From JAOUGY01 sp050329955 (GTDB taxonomy: Bacteria > Actinomycetota > Acidimicrobiia > Spongiisociales > ZC4RG35): 8,391 bases of DNA. Both the position numbers and the translations under genes were made by a program. The DNA is taken from positions 1-8,391 of the forward strand of contig JBHJOH010000151.1 in NCBI GenBank assembly GCA_050329955.1, in the 5' to 3' direction. A model generated the notes under the pieces. That model did no database searches, was not told the DNA's origin, and saw only the letters and a program-made list of their open reading frames with translations. Positions 1-5,797 of this stretch are shown one piece after another. Position 1 is the first letter of the stretch. The number at the start of each line of letters is the position of its first letter.

Positions 1-282
1 TACCTGGGCGACGCCGACCCATGCGAGCCCACCGCCTCACCCATCCACGCCGATCTCACCGGCCTGCCACCGATGCTGATCCTCGCCGGGGGGCGGGAGA
101 TGATCCTGGCAGACTCCACCCGACTCGCCGAGAGGGCACGCATCCACGGCGTCGATGCGGAGCTGGTGATCGAGCCCGACATGTTCCATGTATGGCCCGT
201 CGTCGTTCCGCGACATGCGGCGTCGCGGCGGGCGATCGGGACCGCCGGCCACTGGATCGGTGAACACACAGCCGGATCGTGA
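1..282 (+). CDS. Alpha/beta hydrolase, HSL (hormone-sensitive lipase) family, C-terminal fragment
   Basis: The reading frame is open from the first base, so the 5' end lies outside the window; 93 residues remain before a TGA at 280-282. They look like the last third of an HSL-type (alpha/beta hydrolase fold-3) esterase or lipase, enzymes that hydrolyse short-chain carboxylic esters in the cytoplasm. The segment SPIHADLTGLPPMLILAGGRE is typical of the strand that precedes the catalytic acid. The Asp in the following ILADS is the expected catalytic Asp, and the His in DMFHVW is the expected catalytic His. The nucleophile Ser (GDSAG) and the HGG oxyanion motif would lie upstream and cannot be checked. 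The family is clear from the motifs; the substrate is unknown. The next gene on this strand begins about 200 bases later, so there is no evidence of an operon with it. Confidence 0.85.
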   Translation, partial: YLGDADPCEPTASPIHADLTGLPPMLILAGGREMILADSTRLAERARIHGVDAELVIEPDMFHVWPVVVPRHAASRRAIGTAGHWIGEHTAGS

Positions 283-488
283 CCGACACCGGATGAGGGC
301 GTGAGCGTACGGAGTGCCGGATCCGCGCACGGGTAGGTGCGCCATGTCACCCGGCGTCGTTCTGCGTGGGTTGCTGCGCCAGGGAGGCACCTATGCCGGT
401 GGTGTGGACTGCCCCCAAGGGTGTGCCATTCTGTCGACGTCGATCGATGGAGGTGATCCCTTCGGCGTGGTTGTTCCTTGGAGGTGAG

Positions 489-1124
489 TTGTCTCCGATC
501 GGGGACACCGTCAGCTTCCTGCGGCGACCGGCCGCGGACGTGTTGGAAGTCATCAACGGGATCCGCGCCGACGCAACGCTCGAAGTCGCCGACGTTGGCC
601 GACTTCCCGGCAGTGTCAGCAGGCTCGATCCCATGGAGGCGCCGTGGACGACGGAAGTGGTCATTGATTGCGGCGACTGGACCGCCTACCTCAACAACTC
701 GATTGGTGGTGGGGACATCACCGCGATCGCTCCCGCCGTTGGGAGAATCCTGAACACGGTGTGCGTGGGAGCCCAGCACAGTGAACGTTACGGACCTGGT
801 CATGCGGCGACACAGTTGTGGCTGCAGGGACCCGACGGTGAACCACCGCTGATGTACGTTCGCACGTTGAGTGCGCATTGCCAGGACGGTCGATGGTCCT
901 GGCGCACCAGTGGCGCCATCCAGGACTTCGAGAAGCCGGAACGCTACGAGCGGAGACGCATTGCGCAGCGATTCGACCGGACAACGCTCACCGAGTATCT
1001 CGATGCGCTCGGCATCCGTATGGATGATCCCAGTTTCTTTGGCGATGGCACCGCGATACGGCATGTCGTCGATTGGAACGCGCGGCGTCAGTCGGTCGCC
1101 GAATGGCGAGCCGAGAACCGCTGA
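489..1124 (+). CDS. Conserved hypothetical protein, about 211 aa
   Basis: This is a soluble protein with no signal peptide or membrane segment. I do not recognise a named domain, but it resembles uncharacterised actinobacterial proteins that begin with a short IGDTVSFLRRP-like segment. Visible features from N to C terminus are that segment (which reads like an amphipathic helix), then CGDWTAYLNNSIGGGD, then YVRTLSAHCQDGRWSW, then a charged stretch (PERYERRRIAQRFDR) and a C-terminal LGIRMDD. The aromatic and glycine-rich centre suggests a beta-rich fold; no catalytic motif is evident. I chose the TTG at 489 because a full GGAGG lies at 480-484 and the protein then begins MSPIGDTV, as expected for the family. 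An in-frame ATG at 393 with GGGAGG at 382-387 is the main alternative (243 aa), and its extra residues show weaker codon bias. The frame itself is secure from strong third-position GC. Confidence 0.72.
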   Translation: MSPIGDTVSFLRRPAADVLEVINGIRADATLEVADVGRLPGSVSRLDPMEAPWTTEVVIDCGDWTAYLNNSIGGGDITAIAPAVGRILNTVCVGAQHSERYGPGHAATQLWLQGPDGEPPLMYVRTLSAHCQDGRWSWRTSGAIQDFEKPERYERRRIAQRFDRTTLTEYLDALGIRMDDPSFFGDGTAIRHVVDWNARRQSVAEWRAENR

Positions 1125-1222
1125 CCAGACCGGCCGCACGAATGCCCATCCCCTCGACCCGGGTCAGGTTCCATCAGACGGGTAGTCGACCATTTCTGGG
1201 CGTGCGGAAGCCGCAACATCGT

Positions 1223-1234
1223 TACCCTCACAGG
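1223..1234 (+). promoter_or_regulatory. Candidate leaderless promoter (-10 box) of the DUF2905 gene
   Basis: TACCCT at 1223-1228 fits the TANNNT pattern and lies exactly at -12 to -7 from the GTG at 1235. That is the spacing expected when transcription starts on the first base of the start codon, as in actinobacterial leaderless mRNAs. No Shine-Dalgarno sequence precedes the GTG. I see no convincing -35 box. The call is inferred from position and motif only. Confidence 0.4.
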
Positions 1235-1462
1235 GTGAGAGTCGGGAACCTGTTGATGCTGGTCGGGGCGGGCATCGTGGTGGTGGGAGCCCTGGTCCGC
1301 TTCGCACCCGGGGTGTTCTCGTGGTTCGGGAATCTGCCGGGCGACGTGAGGGCCGAGGGCCGGAACTCGCGGGTCTTCTTCCCGCTGACCTCGATGATCG
1401 TGGTGAGCGTCATCGTCACGGTGATCGTCAACGTGATCGGGTGGTTCTTTCGTGACCGCTGA
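1235..1462 (+). CDS. DUF2905 family small membrane protein
   Basis: This 75-residue protein matches the DUF2905 layout: two membrane helices joined by a short conserved loop. Helix 1 covers about residues 5-27 (LLMLVGAGIVVVGALV). The loop holds the family signature FGNLPGDVRAEGRNSRVFFPLTS (about 31-53), and helix 2 covers about 54-71 (MIVVSVIVTVIVNVIGWF). A basic tail, RDR, follows. The function of the family is unknown; it is expected in the cytoplasmic membrane. The GTG at 1235 is chosen because the family normally starts a few residues before helix 1. The frame is open further upstream, but that stretch is basic and not family-like. No ribosome binding site is visible, so the message may be leaderless. 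The stop overlaps the start of the GNAT gene by 11 bases, which suggests coupled expression. Confidence 0.85.
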   Translation: MRVGNLLMLVGAGIVVVGALVRFAPGVFSWFGNLPGDVRAEGRNSRVFFPLTSMIVVSVIVTVIVNVIGWFFRDR

Positions 1463-2063
1463 CCCGGTAATCAGGGTCGTGCCCGCCAACCAGGCGTCGT
1501 GTGACGACCTCGATCTGGTCTTCGGAACCAAGGGTTATCCGGCTCGGTGCCGGTGCCAGAAGTTCCGCACGACCACCGACGAGTGGTGGCACGACCCGAT
1601 CCCGCTGGAGGAGCGGGTGTTCCGGCTGCGCCAGCAGGCCGACTGCGAACAGCCCGACTCCGACGCCACCGCCGGGATGGTGGCCTTTCGCGATGACGAG
1701 CCGGTTGGTTGGTGCGCGGTGGCGCCCAGGAGCGAATTCATCCGCATGGGTCAGACTCCGTGGAACGGCCGGTCCGAGGACCGGTCCGACGACACGGTGT
1801 GGGCACTCACCTGTTTCGTGGTCAGGACCGGGTATCGCGGCCAGGGCATCACCTACCCGCTGGCAGCCGCCGCCGTCGGGTTCGCCCGCACCCGCGGTGC
1901 TCGGGCCCTGGAGGCGTACGCCATGGACCCCGAGCCGGGCCAAACGGTGACCTGGGGCGAGATCCACGTCGGCCACCGCAAGGTGCTCGCCGCTGCCGGG
2001 TTCGCCGAGGTCCACCGTCCGTCGAAGCGTCGGGTGGTGATGCGGGTCGATTTCGAGATGTGA
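1452..2063 (+). CDS. GNAT family N-acetyltransferase
   Basis: This 203-residue protein is predicted to transfer an acetyl group from acetyl-CoA to an amine, in the cytoplasm; the acceptor is unknown. The acetyl-CoA binding motif is visible as VVRTGYRGQGIT (about residues 123-134), preceded by a hydrophobic strand (TVWALTCFVV) and followed by a helix (YPLAAAAVGFARTRGA). The C-terminal GHRKVLAAAGFAEVHRPSKRRVVMR is the usual end of a GNAT fold. The N-terminal region carries a Cys-x-Cys pair (C33 and C35, in PARCRCQKF) and a Trp-rich segment (EWWHDPI), seen in a subset of actinobacterial GNAT proteins. The GTG at 1452 lies inside the end of the DUF2905 gene and gives an 11-base overlap; no strong ribosome binding site is present, so translation is probably coupled. 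Family assignment is firm, substrate is not. Confidence 0.88.
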   Translation: MTADPVIRVVPANQASCDDLDLVFGTKGYPARCRCQKFRTTTDEWWHDPIPLEERVFRLRQQADCEQPDSDATAGMVAFRDDEPVGWCAVAPRSEFIRMGQTPWNGRSEDRSDDTVWALTCFVVRTGYRGQGITYPLAAAAVGFARTRGARALEAYAMDPEPGQTVTWGEIHVGHRKVLAAAGFAEVHRPSKRRVVMRVDFEM

Positions 2064-2102
2064 GTTGCGGGCGCGAAGTGATCGTGCCTGCCAGGACCCG
2101 GA

Positions 2103-2122
2103 GCGAGGGGCGAGGGGCGAGG
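2103..2122 (+). repeat. Short tandem heptamer repeat
   Basis: GCGAGGG occurs twice in a row (2103-2109, 2110-2116), followed by a near-complete third copy (GCGAGG, 2117-2122). It lies in the non-coding stretch after the GNAT gene. It is too short to assign a role and may only reflect slippage in GC-rich DNA. Confidence 0.6.
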
Positions 2123-2203
2123 TGCCGACGGCGGGATCTTCGTGGATCGAGGGGCTACACAGCCTCCGTCGTCTGTCTCCACGCTGGCGCGGTACGGGTG
2201 TCG

Positions 2204-2239
2204 ATCGACTCCCATCGCCGACTCGCCTACTGAGTCGAT
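2204..2239. repeat. Inverted repeat between convergent genes, possible weak terminator
   Basis: ATCGACTC at 2204-2211 is the exact reverse complement of GAGTCGAT at 2232-2239, separated by 20 bases. The element lies between the plus-strand GNAT gene (ends 2063) and the minus-strand reading frame that ends at 2246, where a bidirectional terminator would be expected. The long loop and absence of a T-run on either side make it a poor classical intrinsic terminator. The remaining bases from 2064 to 2245 show nothing else I can support. Confidence 0.3.
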
Positions 2240-2245
2240 GCCGGC

Positions 2246-2725
2246 TCAGGAGCGCAGCTGCTCCAGGATGGTCGGGTCCTTGATCAGGGTGTCTAGCGCC
2301 AGCATCAACACCGTCGAGATGATCTCGGCGGTCTTAGGGTCGTCATCTGCGAATGGGAGGAAGATCCGACCCCGCCGTTGCGCATCGACCGGGATGATGC
2401 AGGACTGGCTGACCGCAGCGGATCTGTTCGCGTCGGAGATGCTCGAAAGCCTGATATCGAAGGTGCTCGCCACCGAAGCGGGCGGATACCGGGATGTGCC
2501 GGCTCCTACCTGGCATCGTGGTTGATGAGCCCGATGGTGCAGGCCGCCGCCGAGGGCATGTGGAGGACCGGGCGAGTGCTTCCATTCGAACCGACGACTC
2601 TGTGGGTGCATCTCCATCAGGACGGTTGGGTCGAGGGGGTGGCGTTCACGGCCGGACTGTGCGACGATCAACGGGGAGTGAGGAGGGGTCGGCGTCCAAC
2701 CATCGGAAACGGCCGGATCATCCAC
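2246..2725 (-). CDS. Hypothetical protein, uncertain; only the C-terminal half looks coding
   Basis: The frame gives 159 residues from a GTG at 2725 that overlaps the end of the DUF1801 gene by 8 bases. The C-terminal half (about residues 77-159, 2246-2497) behaves like real protein. Third-position GC is about 80% by eye, and the peptide has a folded-domain look, with QSCIIPVDAQRRGRIFLPF, then DDDPKTAEIIS, and a final helix ending KDPTILEQL. The N-terminal half is rich in Pro, His and Arg, with weak codon bias, and does not look like a normal domain. Either the true start lies near 2500, or the gene is a truncated or frameshifted remnant. I do not recognise the family and propose no function. 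If the overlap start is real, the gene is coupled to DUF1801. Confidence 0.35.
   Translation of the reverse strand: MDDPAVSDGWTPTPPHSPLIVAQSGRERHPLDPTVLMEMHPQSRRFEWKHSPGPPHALGGGLHHRAHQPRCQVGAGTSRYPPASVASTFDIRLSSISDANRSAAVSQSCIIPVDAQRRGRIFLPFADDDPKTAEIISTVLMLALDTLIKDPTILEQLRS
2504..2717 (+). other. Unresolved region with plus-strand coding-like signal
   Basis: Between the well-behaved part of the minus-strand frame and the DUF1801 gene, codon statistics favour the plus strand instead. In the frame that includes the ATG at 2525, GC is high at third positions, intermediate at first and lowest at second positions, down to about 2660. The peptide there includes MSPMVQAAAEGMWRTG and TTLWVHLHQDGWVEGVAF, which look plausible. 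The frame has no good ribosome binding site and, if followed to its stop at 2869, runs antisense through DUF1801. It may be a gene remnant. I do not annotate it as a gene. Confidence 0.3.
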
Positions 2726-3071
2726 CGATCTCGGTCAGTCGGGCCTGAACCAGCGGGCGGATCACACGTTCGGGCAACGGGGTGTCGATCGGGAAGCGGA
2801 GAGCTCCCTTCGACACCTCGTACCCGTCGATCACCGCCGGATCGACCGAGTCGAGCACGGTCCCACTGAACGGCATGTAGGTGAGGTGCTTCTTGGCGGC
2901 TCCGAACCCGGCCACGGTCTTGCCTTTCACCTTGAAGGCGGGGAGCCCGTAGGACAACGCCTCCTCGGCGTCTGGCAGCATCGTGCGGATGGTGCGACGT
3001 ACGGCTTCCAGCGTGCCCCGTTTGGGCTCGTCCAATGTCGCCAGATAGTCGTCGATCGGGTTACCGGGCAC
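2718..3071 (-). CDS. DUF1801 (YdhG-like) domain protein
   Basis: This 117-residue protein covers the DUF1801 domain end to end. The signature segments appear in order: IDDYLATLDEPKRGTLEAVR (about 6-25), LPDAEEALSYGLPAFKVKGK (about 32-51), VAGFGAAKKHLTYMPFSG (about 53-70), SKGALRFPIDTPLPERVI (about 87-104). The fold is that of the YdhG/frataxin-like alpha-beta proteins. A role in iron handling has been proposed for some members, but the family has no settled function. The GTG at 3071 is supported by GAGGAG six bases upstream on the coding strand. The gene lies 109 bases downstream of the HAD gene on the same strand. A TAGACT box (3107-3112, minus strand) could serve as its own -10, so it may be transcribed separately from the phosphonate operon. 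Confidence 0.88.
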   Translation of the reverse strand: MPGNPIDDYLATLDEPKRGTLEAVRRTIRTMLPDAEEALSYGLPAFKVKGKTVAGFGAAKKHLTYMPFSGTVLDSVDPAVIDGYEVSKGALRFPIDTPLPERVIRPLVQARLTEIGG

Positions 3072-3106
3072 GTGGCACTCCTCGCGTCTGCCGCACCGGA
3101 GTGCTG

Positions 3107-3112
3107 AGTCTA
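3107..3112 (-). promoter_or_regulatory. Candidate -10 box for the DUF1801 gene
   Basis: On the minus strand TAGACT reads as a TANNNT-type -10 box about 35 bases upstream of the GTG start at 3071, which would leave a 5' leader of roughly 30 bases containing the GAGGAG ribosome binding site. No -35 match is visible at the usual distance. Nearby, a 5-bp GC-rich stem (CCGGC 3122-3126, GCCGG 3132-3136) might contribute to ending the upstream operon, but it has no T-run. Confidence 0.25.
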
Positions 3113-3180
3113 CGCCGTGGGCCGGCGGAGAGCCGGGCTGATGGCTCGACCTTCAGGCCATGACCCCCCTCGGGCTGTGA

Positions 3181-3849
3181 TCAACTCGAGGACTCGATGA
3201 CTGCCTGGAGCTGAGCGATCGAGTCGAGAATGTGGGTGTGAGGTGCCGCCTCCAGCTGTGACCGTCCGTGGCTTCCGGTGAGCACGCCCGCCACGATCCC
3301 GGCACCTGCCCGGTGGCCGGCGAGCAGGTCGTTGGCGGTGTCGCCCACCACCGCGACCTGGCGCACATCGTCGACCCCCAGCGTGATGAGAGCATCGAGG
3401 ATGACATCGGGATAGGGTCGTCCCCGCAGCCGGCCTCCGGGCGAAGCCGCCAGATCGGGGACATCGCTCCAACCCAGGTGGGCGAGCAGCCGGTCCCTCG
3501 AGGACGGGGCGAAGCCGGTGGCGATCACCACGGCGATGCCCTGGCCCTTCAGCCAGTCGATAGCTTCGATGGCCCCCGGCATCGGAAGCATCTCGCCCTC
3601 GGTGATCCGCTCCTCGATGGCGTGTTCGAAGGCCGTGTTCGCCCGGCCTGCCTCGTCCTCGTCATCGAGGATCATGCGGAACACCTCGATCTTGGACATC
3701 CCCATCGTCGTGGTCACCGTTTTCATGGCGTCGTCGAGATCGTCGAGGTGCCCCACGTCGACCAATGCATCGTGGAAGGCGCCGAGCACCGCCCCCTCCT
3801 CGTGAACGGTGGTGCCGCCGATGTCGAGCACGGCCATTCGGATGTTCAT
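3181..3849 (-). CDS. Phosphonatase-like HAD hydrolase (TIGR03351 type)
   Basis: This 222-residue HAD-superfamily enzyme is closest in motif pattern to phosphonoacetaldehyde hydrolase (PhnX), which cleaves the C-P bond to give acetaldehyde and phosphate. Motif I is DIGGT, with nucleophile D9; the usual second Asp of DxD is absent, as in PhnX (DxAGT). The cap segment MGMSKIEVFRMI aligns with MGLLKIDHVRAL of Bacillus PhnX, placing K53 at the Schiff-base lysine. Motif II is IATG (T111), GRPYP (about 143-147) has Arg where most HAD enzymes have Lys, and GDTAND (169-174) is the metal-binding motif IV. The ATG at 3849 has GGAGG six bases upstream and overlaps the FAD gene stop by 4 bases; a longer in-frame extension was rejected. 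It is the last gene of the phosphonate operon. It could be a true PhnX or act on a related phosphonoaldehyde. Confidence 0.88.
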   Translation of the reverse strand: MNIRMAVLDIGGTTVHEEGAVLGAFHDALVDVGHLDDLDDAMKTVTTTMGMSKIEVFRMILDDEDEAGRANTAFEHAIEERITEGEMLPMPGAIEAIDWLKGQGIAVVIATGFAPSSRDRLLAHLGWSDVPDLAASPGGRLRGRPYPDVILDALITLGVDDVRQVAVVGDTANDLLAGHRAGAGIVAGVLTGSHGRSQLEAAPHTHILDSIAQLQAVIESSS

Positions 3850-4967
3850 GCGCTGCCTCCTGTGATGCTGTCGAGCGTGTCCTGGGCCACCGCCGGTGAA
3901 ATGGTCATGCCGCGCCCCCCGAGACCGGTGACAAGCGTCGTCTGGGCATCGAGTGATCGGCGTACGCACAACGCCCCGTCCGGGAGTCGGCCGTAGACCC
4001 CGGCCCAGCGGCGCCTGATCGGTGGCAGCGGCCGTCCCAGCAGCGAGGACACCTGTTCGGTGAGATGCTCGAACGGCGTCTCGTCGACGTCGAAGGGAAG
4101 CGGCAGGCTGGTGTGGTGGGTGTCTCCGATGGTCAGCTCCCCGGCGGCTCGTTGTGTGATCAGCAGGTGGCTGTCGTAGCGGATCGACACCGCCGGGAGA
4201 GGGGGAAGTGACGTCCGTTCGGGAATGTCGAAGCCGGGGTAGTCGCGCATCACGTCGCCTCCGGCGACGGCGGTTGTCAGACGCTCGGGATACGGATCGG
4301 TCTGCAGCATCTGCAGGTACACCGGGTACTGATCGGTGGAGGCCAACAGCGTGGGGGTGACGCCGTGGGGGATGGCACCGGGGCACAACACCACCAGGTC
4401 GGCGGTGTGCACATGTCCGAGGTGGTCGACCACGGTTCCGTCTGCCGCCTCCACCACCACCACCGTCGACGGCAGGAACCGGTAGCGCCCCTGCCCGGTC
4501 ATCCACGAGCGCAGCGCCGGGAGCACCTGTCGTGGCTCGACCACGGCGTCGGCGGTCGAGTGCAGGGCAGCGAGGAAGTCTCCGTGCAGCGCCGGGTTCA
4601 CCTGGCGGGCAGTGGCGCGGTCGATCAGACGCAGCCCCCGGATGTTGGTGTCTTCCCGCTCCAACAGCCGTTCGGCGAAGGTGATCTCTTCCGGCTGGGT
4701 GAGCAGCGTCAGCGAGCCGTCGGGTCGGAAGCCCAGGCCGGGGATGTCATCGGCCAGCCGCTCCCAGATGACCCGGGATCGCGCCGCCGCCTCCAGCTCG
4801 GCGCCGGGGGCGCGCACCGAGACCTGCAGGAAGCCGAAGTTGCGTACCGTTGCTCCCTGCGGTTCGGGCTCGGCGTCCAGCTGGACCACGTGGTGGCCAC
4901 GACGCACGGCTTCGACGGCGTGCATCGTGCCGAGCACGCCACCCCCGACGACGATCATGGTGGTCAT
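3846..4967 (-). CDS. FAD-dependent oxidoreductase of phosphonate loci (TIGR03364 type)
   Basis: This 373-residue flavoprotein of the DAO/glycine-oxidase fold is predicted to oxidise the amine of a small aminophosphonate. The FAD dinucleotide-binding motif lies at the N-terminus (MIVVGGGVLGTMHAVEA, about 4-20), with the acidic residue ending strand 2 in VVQLDAEP. GATVRNFG (38-45) is characteristic of the TIGR03364 clade. The C-terminal VTGLGGRGMTISPAVA (347-362) is the second FAD-contacting segment. TIGR03364 proteins are known to neighbour TIGR03351 HAD hydrolases, exactly as here, and characterised relatives (PbfD type) oxidise 2-aminoethylphosphonate and N-methyl derivatives to phosphonoacetaldehyde. 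The expected product is thus the substrate of the next gene. The ATG overlaps the EEP stop by 4 bases with no ribosome binding site, so translation is probably coupled. Substrate identity is inference. Confidence 0.88.
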   Translation of the reverse strand: MTTMIVVGGGVLGTMHAVEAVRRGHHVVQLDAEPEPQGATVRNFGFLQVSVRAPGAELEAAARSRVIWERLADDIPGLGFRPDGSLTLLTQPEEITFAERLLEREDTNIRGLRLIDRATARQVNPALHGDFLAALHSTADAVVEPRQVLPALRSWMTGQGRYRFLPSTVVVVEAADGTVVDHLGHVHTADLVVLCPGAIPHGVTPTLLASTDQYPVYLQMLQTDPYPERLTTAVAGGDVMRDYPGFDIPERTSLPPLPAVSIRYDSHLLITQRAAGELTIGDTHHTSLPLPFDVDETPFEHLTEQVSSLLGRPLPPIRRRWAGVYGRLPDGALCVRRSLDAQTTLVTGLGGRGMTISPAVAQDTLDSITGGSA

Positions 4968-5797
4968 AGGCGGACGAAGATGGGGAGGTGGTCCGACCCA
5001 ATGGCCGCGCTCCCCACCCAGGCCTCCTCGACGCCGAGGTCGTTGGTGTGGAAGATGTGGTCGATCACCAGCGGCGTGGCTGCGGCGCCGGCCATTCCGA
5101 CATAGGTGGGGATCCGATCGGCCTCGCCGGAGAAAGCATCCACCAGACCCCCGACCCGGGTGAGCCGCCCCACGCCTTCCATCCACTCACCGACGATCAG
5201 CTCGTAGCCGGCTTCCCCGGGTTCCATGTTGAAGTCGCCGCAGATGATCCCGCCGACCGGGACGAGCGGAGCCGGCCGGCCATCCGACAGGGCGTTGCTT
5301 CCCGACCAGGCCAGGGCAGCGACGGGGGACTGCTCGAATTCTTCGAGGAGTCGTTTCACCTGTCCGAACCGACGTTCCGCACTGAGATGCGACAGGTGCA
5401 CCGATACCACCCGGAGCGGTCCGTCCGGAGCATCGATCACTGCCTCGACCGCGCAACGGGCCGGATCGAACATGTCGGCGAGCGGCGGCGCCGGAAGCGG
5501 GATGGTGCGGGTGGTCAGGATCGGCCACCGGGAGAGGACGGCGTTCCCGAAGCGGCCGCGGGCGGTCAGGTGGTCGGCCGGCCCGGCCACGTCGAGGGTG
5601 GAGCCGTACACCCCGAACAATTCGAGGATGTCGACCAGCGCCTGGAACTGGTCGGTGTGGTCGACGACGTACTGCGCCACTTCCTGCAGGCAGATGATGT
5701 CGGCCTGGTCGACTTCGGCGGCGATCCGCTCCAGGTCGGAGAGCCCGTCGGCGCCGACCCCGAAGTGGATGTTGTAGGAGGCGACGAGCACGCTCAC
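4964..5797 (-). CDS. Endonuclease/exonuclease/phosphatase (EEP) family hydrolase in the phn operon
   Basis: This 277-residue, apparently soluble member of the EEP superfamily belongs to the metal-dependent phosphodiesterases and phosphatases of the DNase I fold. All expected active-site blocks are present: N9 in SYNIH, E39 in CLQEV, H134 in VSVHLSH, D188 and N190 in GDFN, D246 and H247 in IDHIF, and D269 and H270 in SDHLP. No signal peptide or extra domain is seen, so it is probably cytoplasmic. The GTG at 5797 overlaps the phnM stop by 4 bases and is preferred over an upstream in-frame ATG at 5845. The position between phnM and the FAD oxidase suggests a role in phosphonate use, either hydrolysing the cyclic ribosyl phosphate as PhnP does or releasing phosphonates from diesters. 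Both roles are inference; nuclease or sugar-phosphatase activity cannot be excluded. Confidence 0.87.
   Translation of the reverse strand: MSVLVASYNIHFGVGADGLSDLERIAAEVDQADIICLQEVAQYVVDHTDQFQALVDILELFGVYGSTLDVAGPADHLTARGRFGNAVLSRWPILTTRTIPLPAPPLADMFDPARCAVEAVIDAPDGPLRVVSVHLSHLSAERRFGQVKRLLEEFEQSPVAALAWSGSNALSDGRPAPLVPVGGIICGDFNMEPGEAGYELIVGEWMEGVGRLTRVGGLVDAFSGEADRIPTYVGMAGAAATPLVIDHIFHTNDLGVEEAWVGSAAIGSDHLPIFVRL

Noticed and set aside
1140..1190. Minus-strand similarity to the 3' half of a TPP riboswitch (ACCCG ... GGAACCTGACCCGGGT), plus the palindrome GACCCGGGTC at 1156-1165
   Set aside because: The 5' half (GGGGTGCCC, CTGAGA) is missing, the closing ATGCCGGCGNAGGGA segment does not match, and no minus-strand gene lies downstream for it to control.
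3268..3996. Plus-strand open frame of 242 codons opposite the HAD gene and the end of the FAD gene
   Set aside because: It is a shadow frame, low-complexity in composition, with conserved protein motifs present on the other strand.
3181..4506. Very long version of the HAD reading frame (441 aa)
   Set aside because: The extra N-terminal 219 residues are Arg/Pro-rich antiparallel noise inside the FAD gene; the ATG at 3849 has a proper ribosome site and begins just before HAD motif I.
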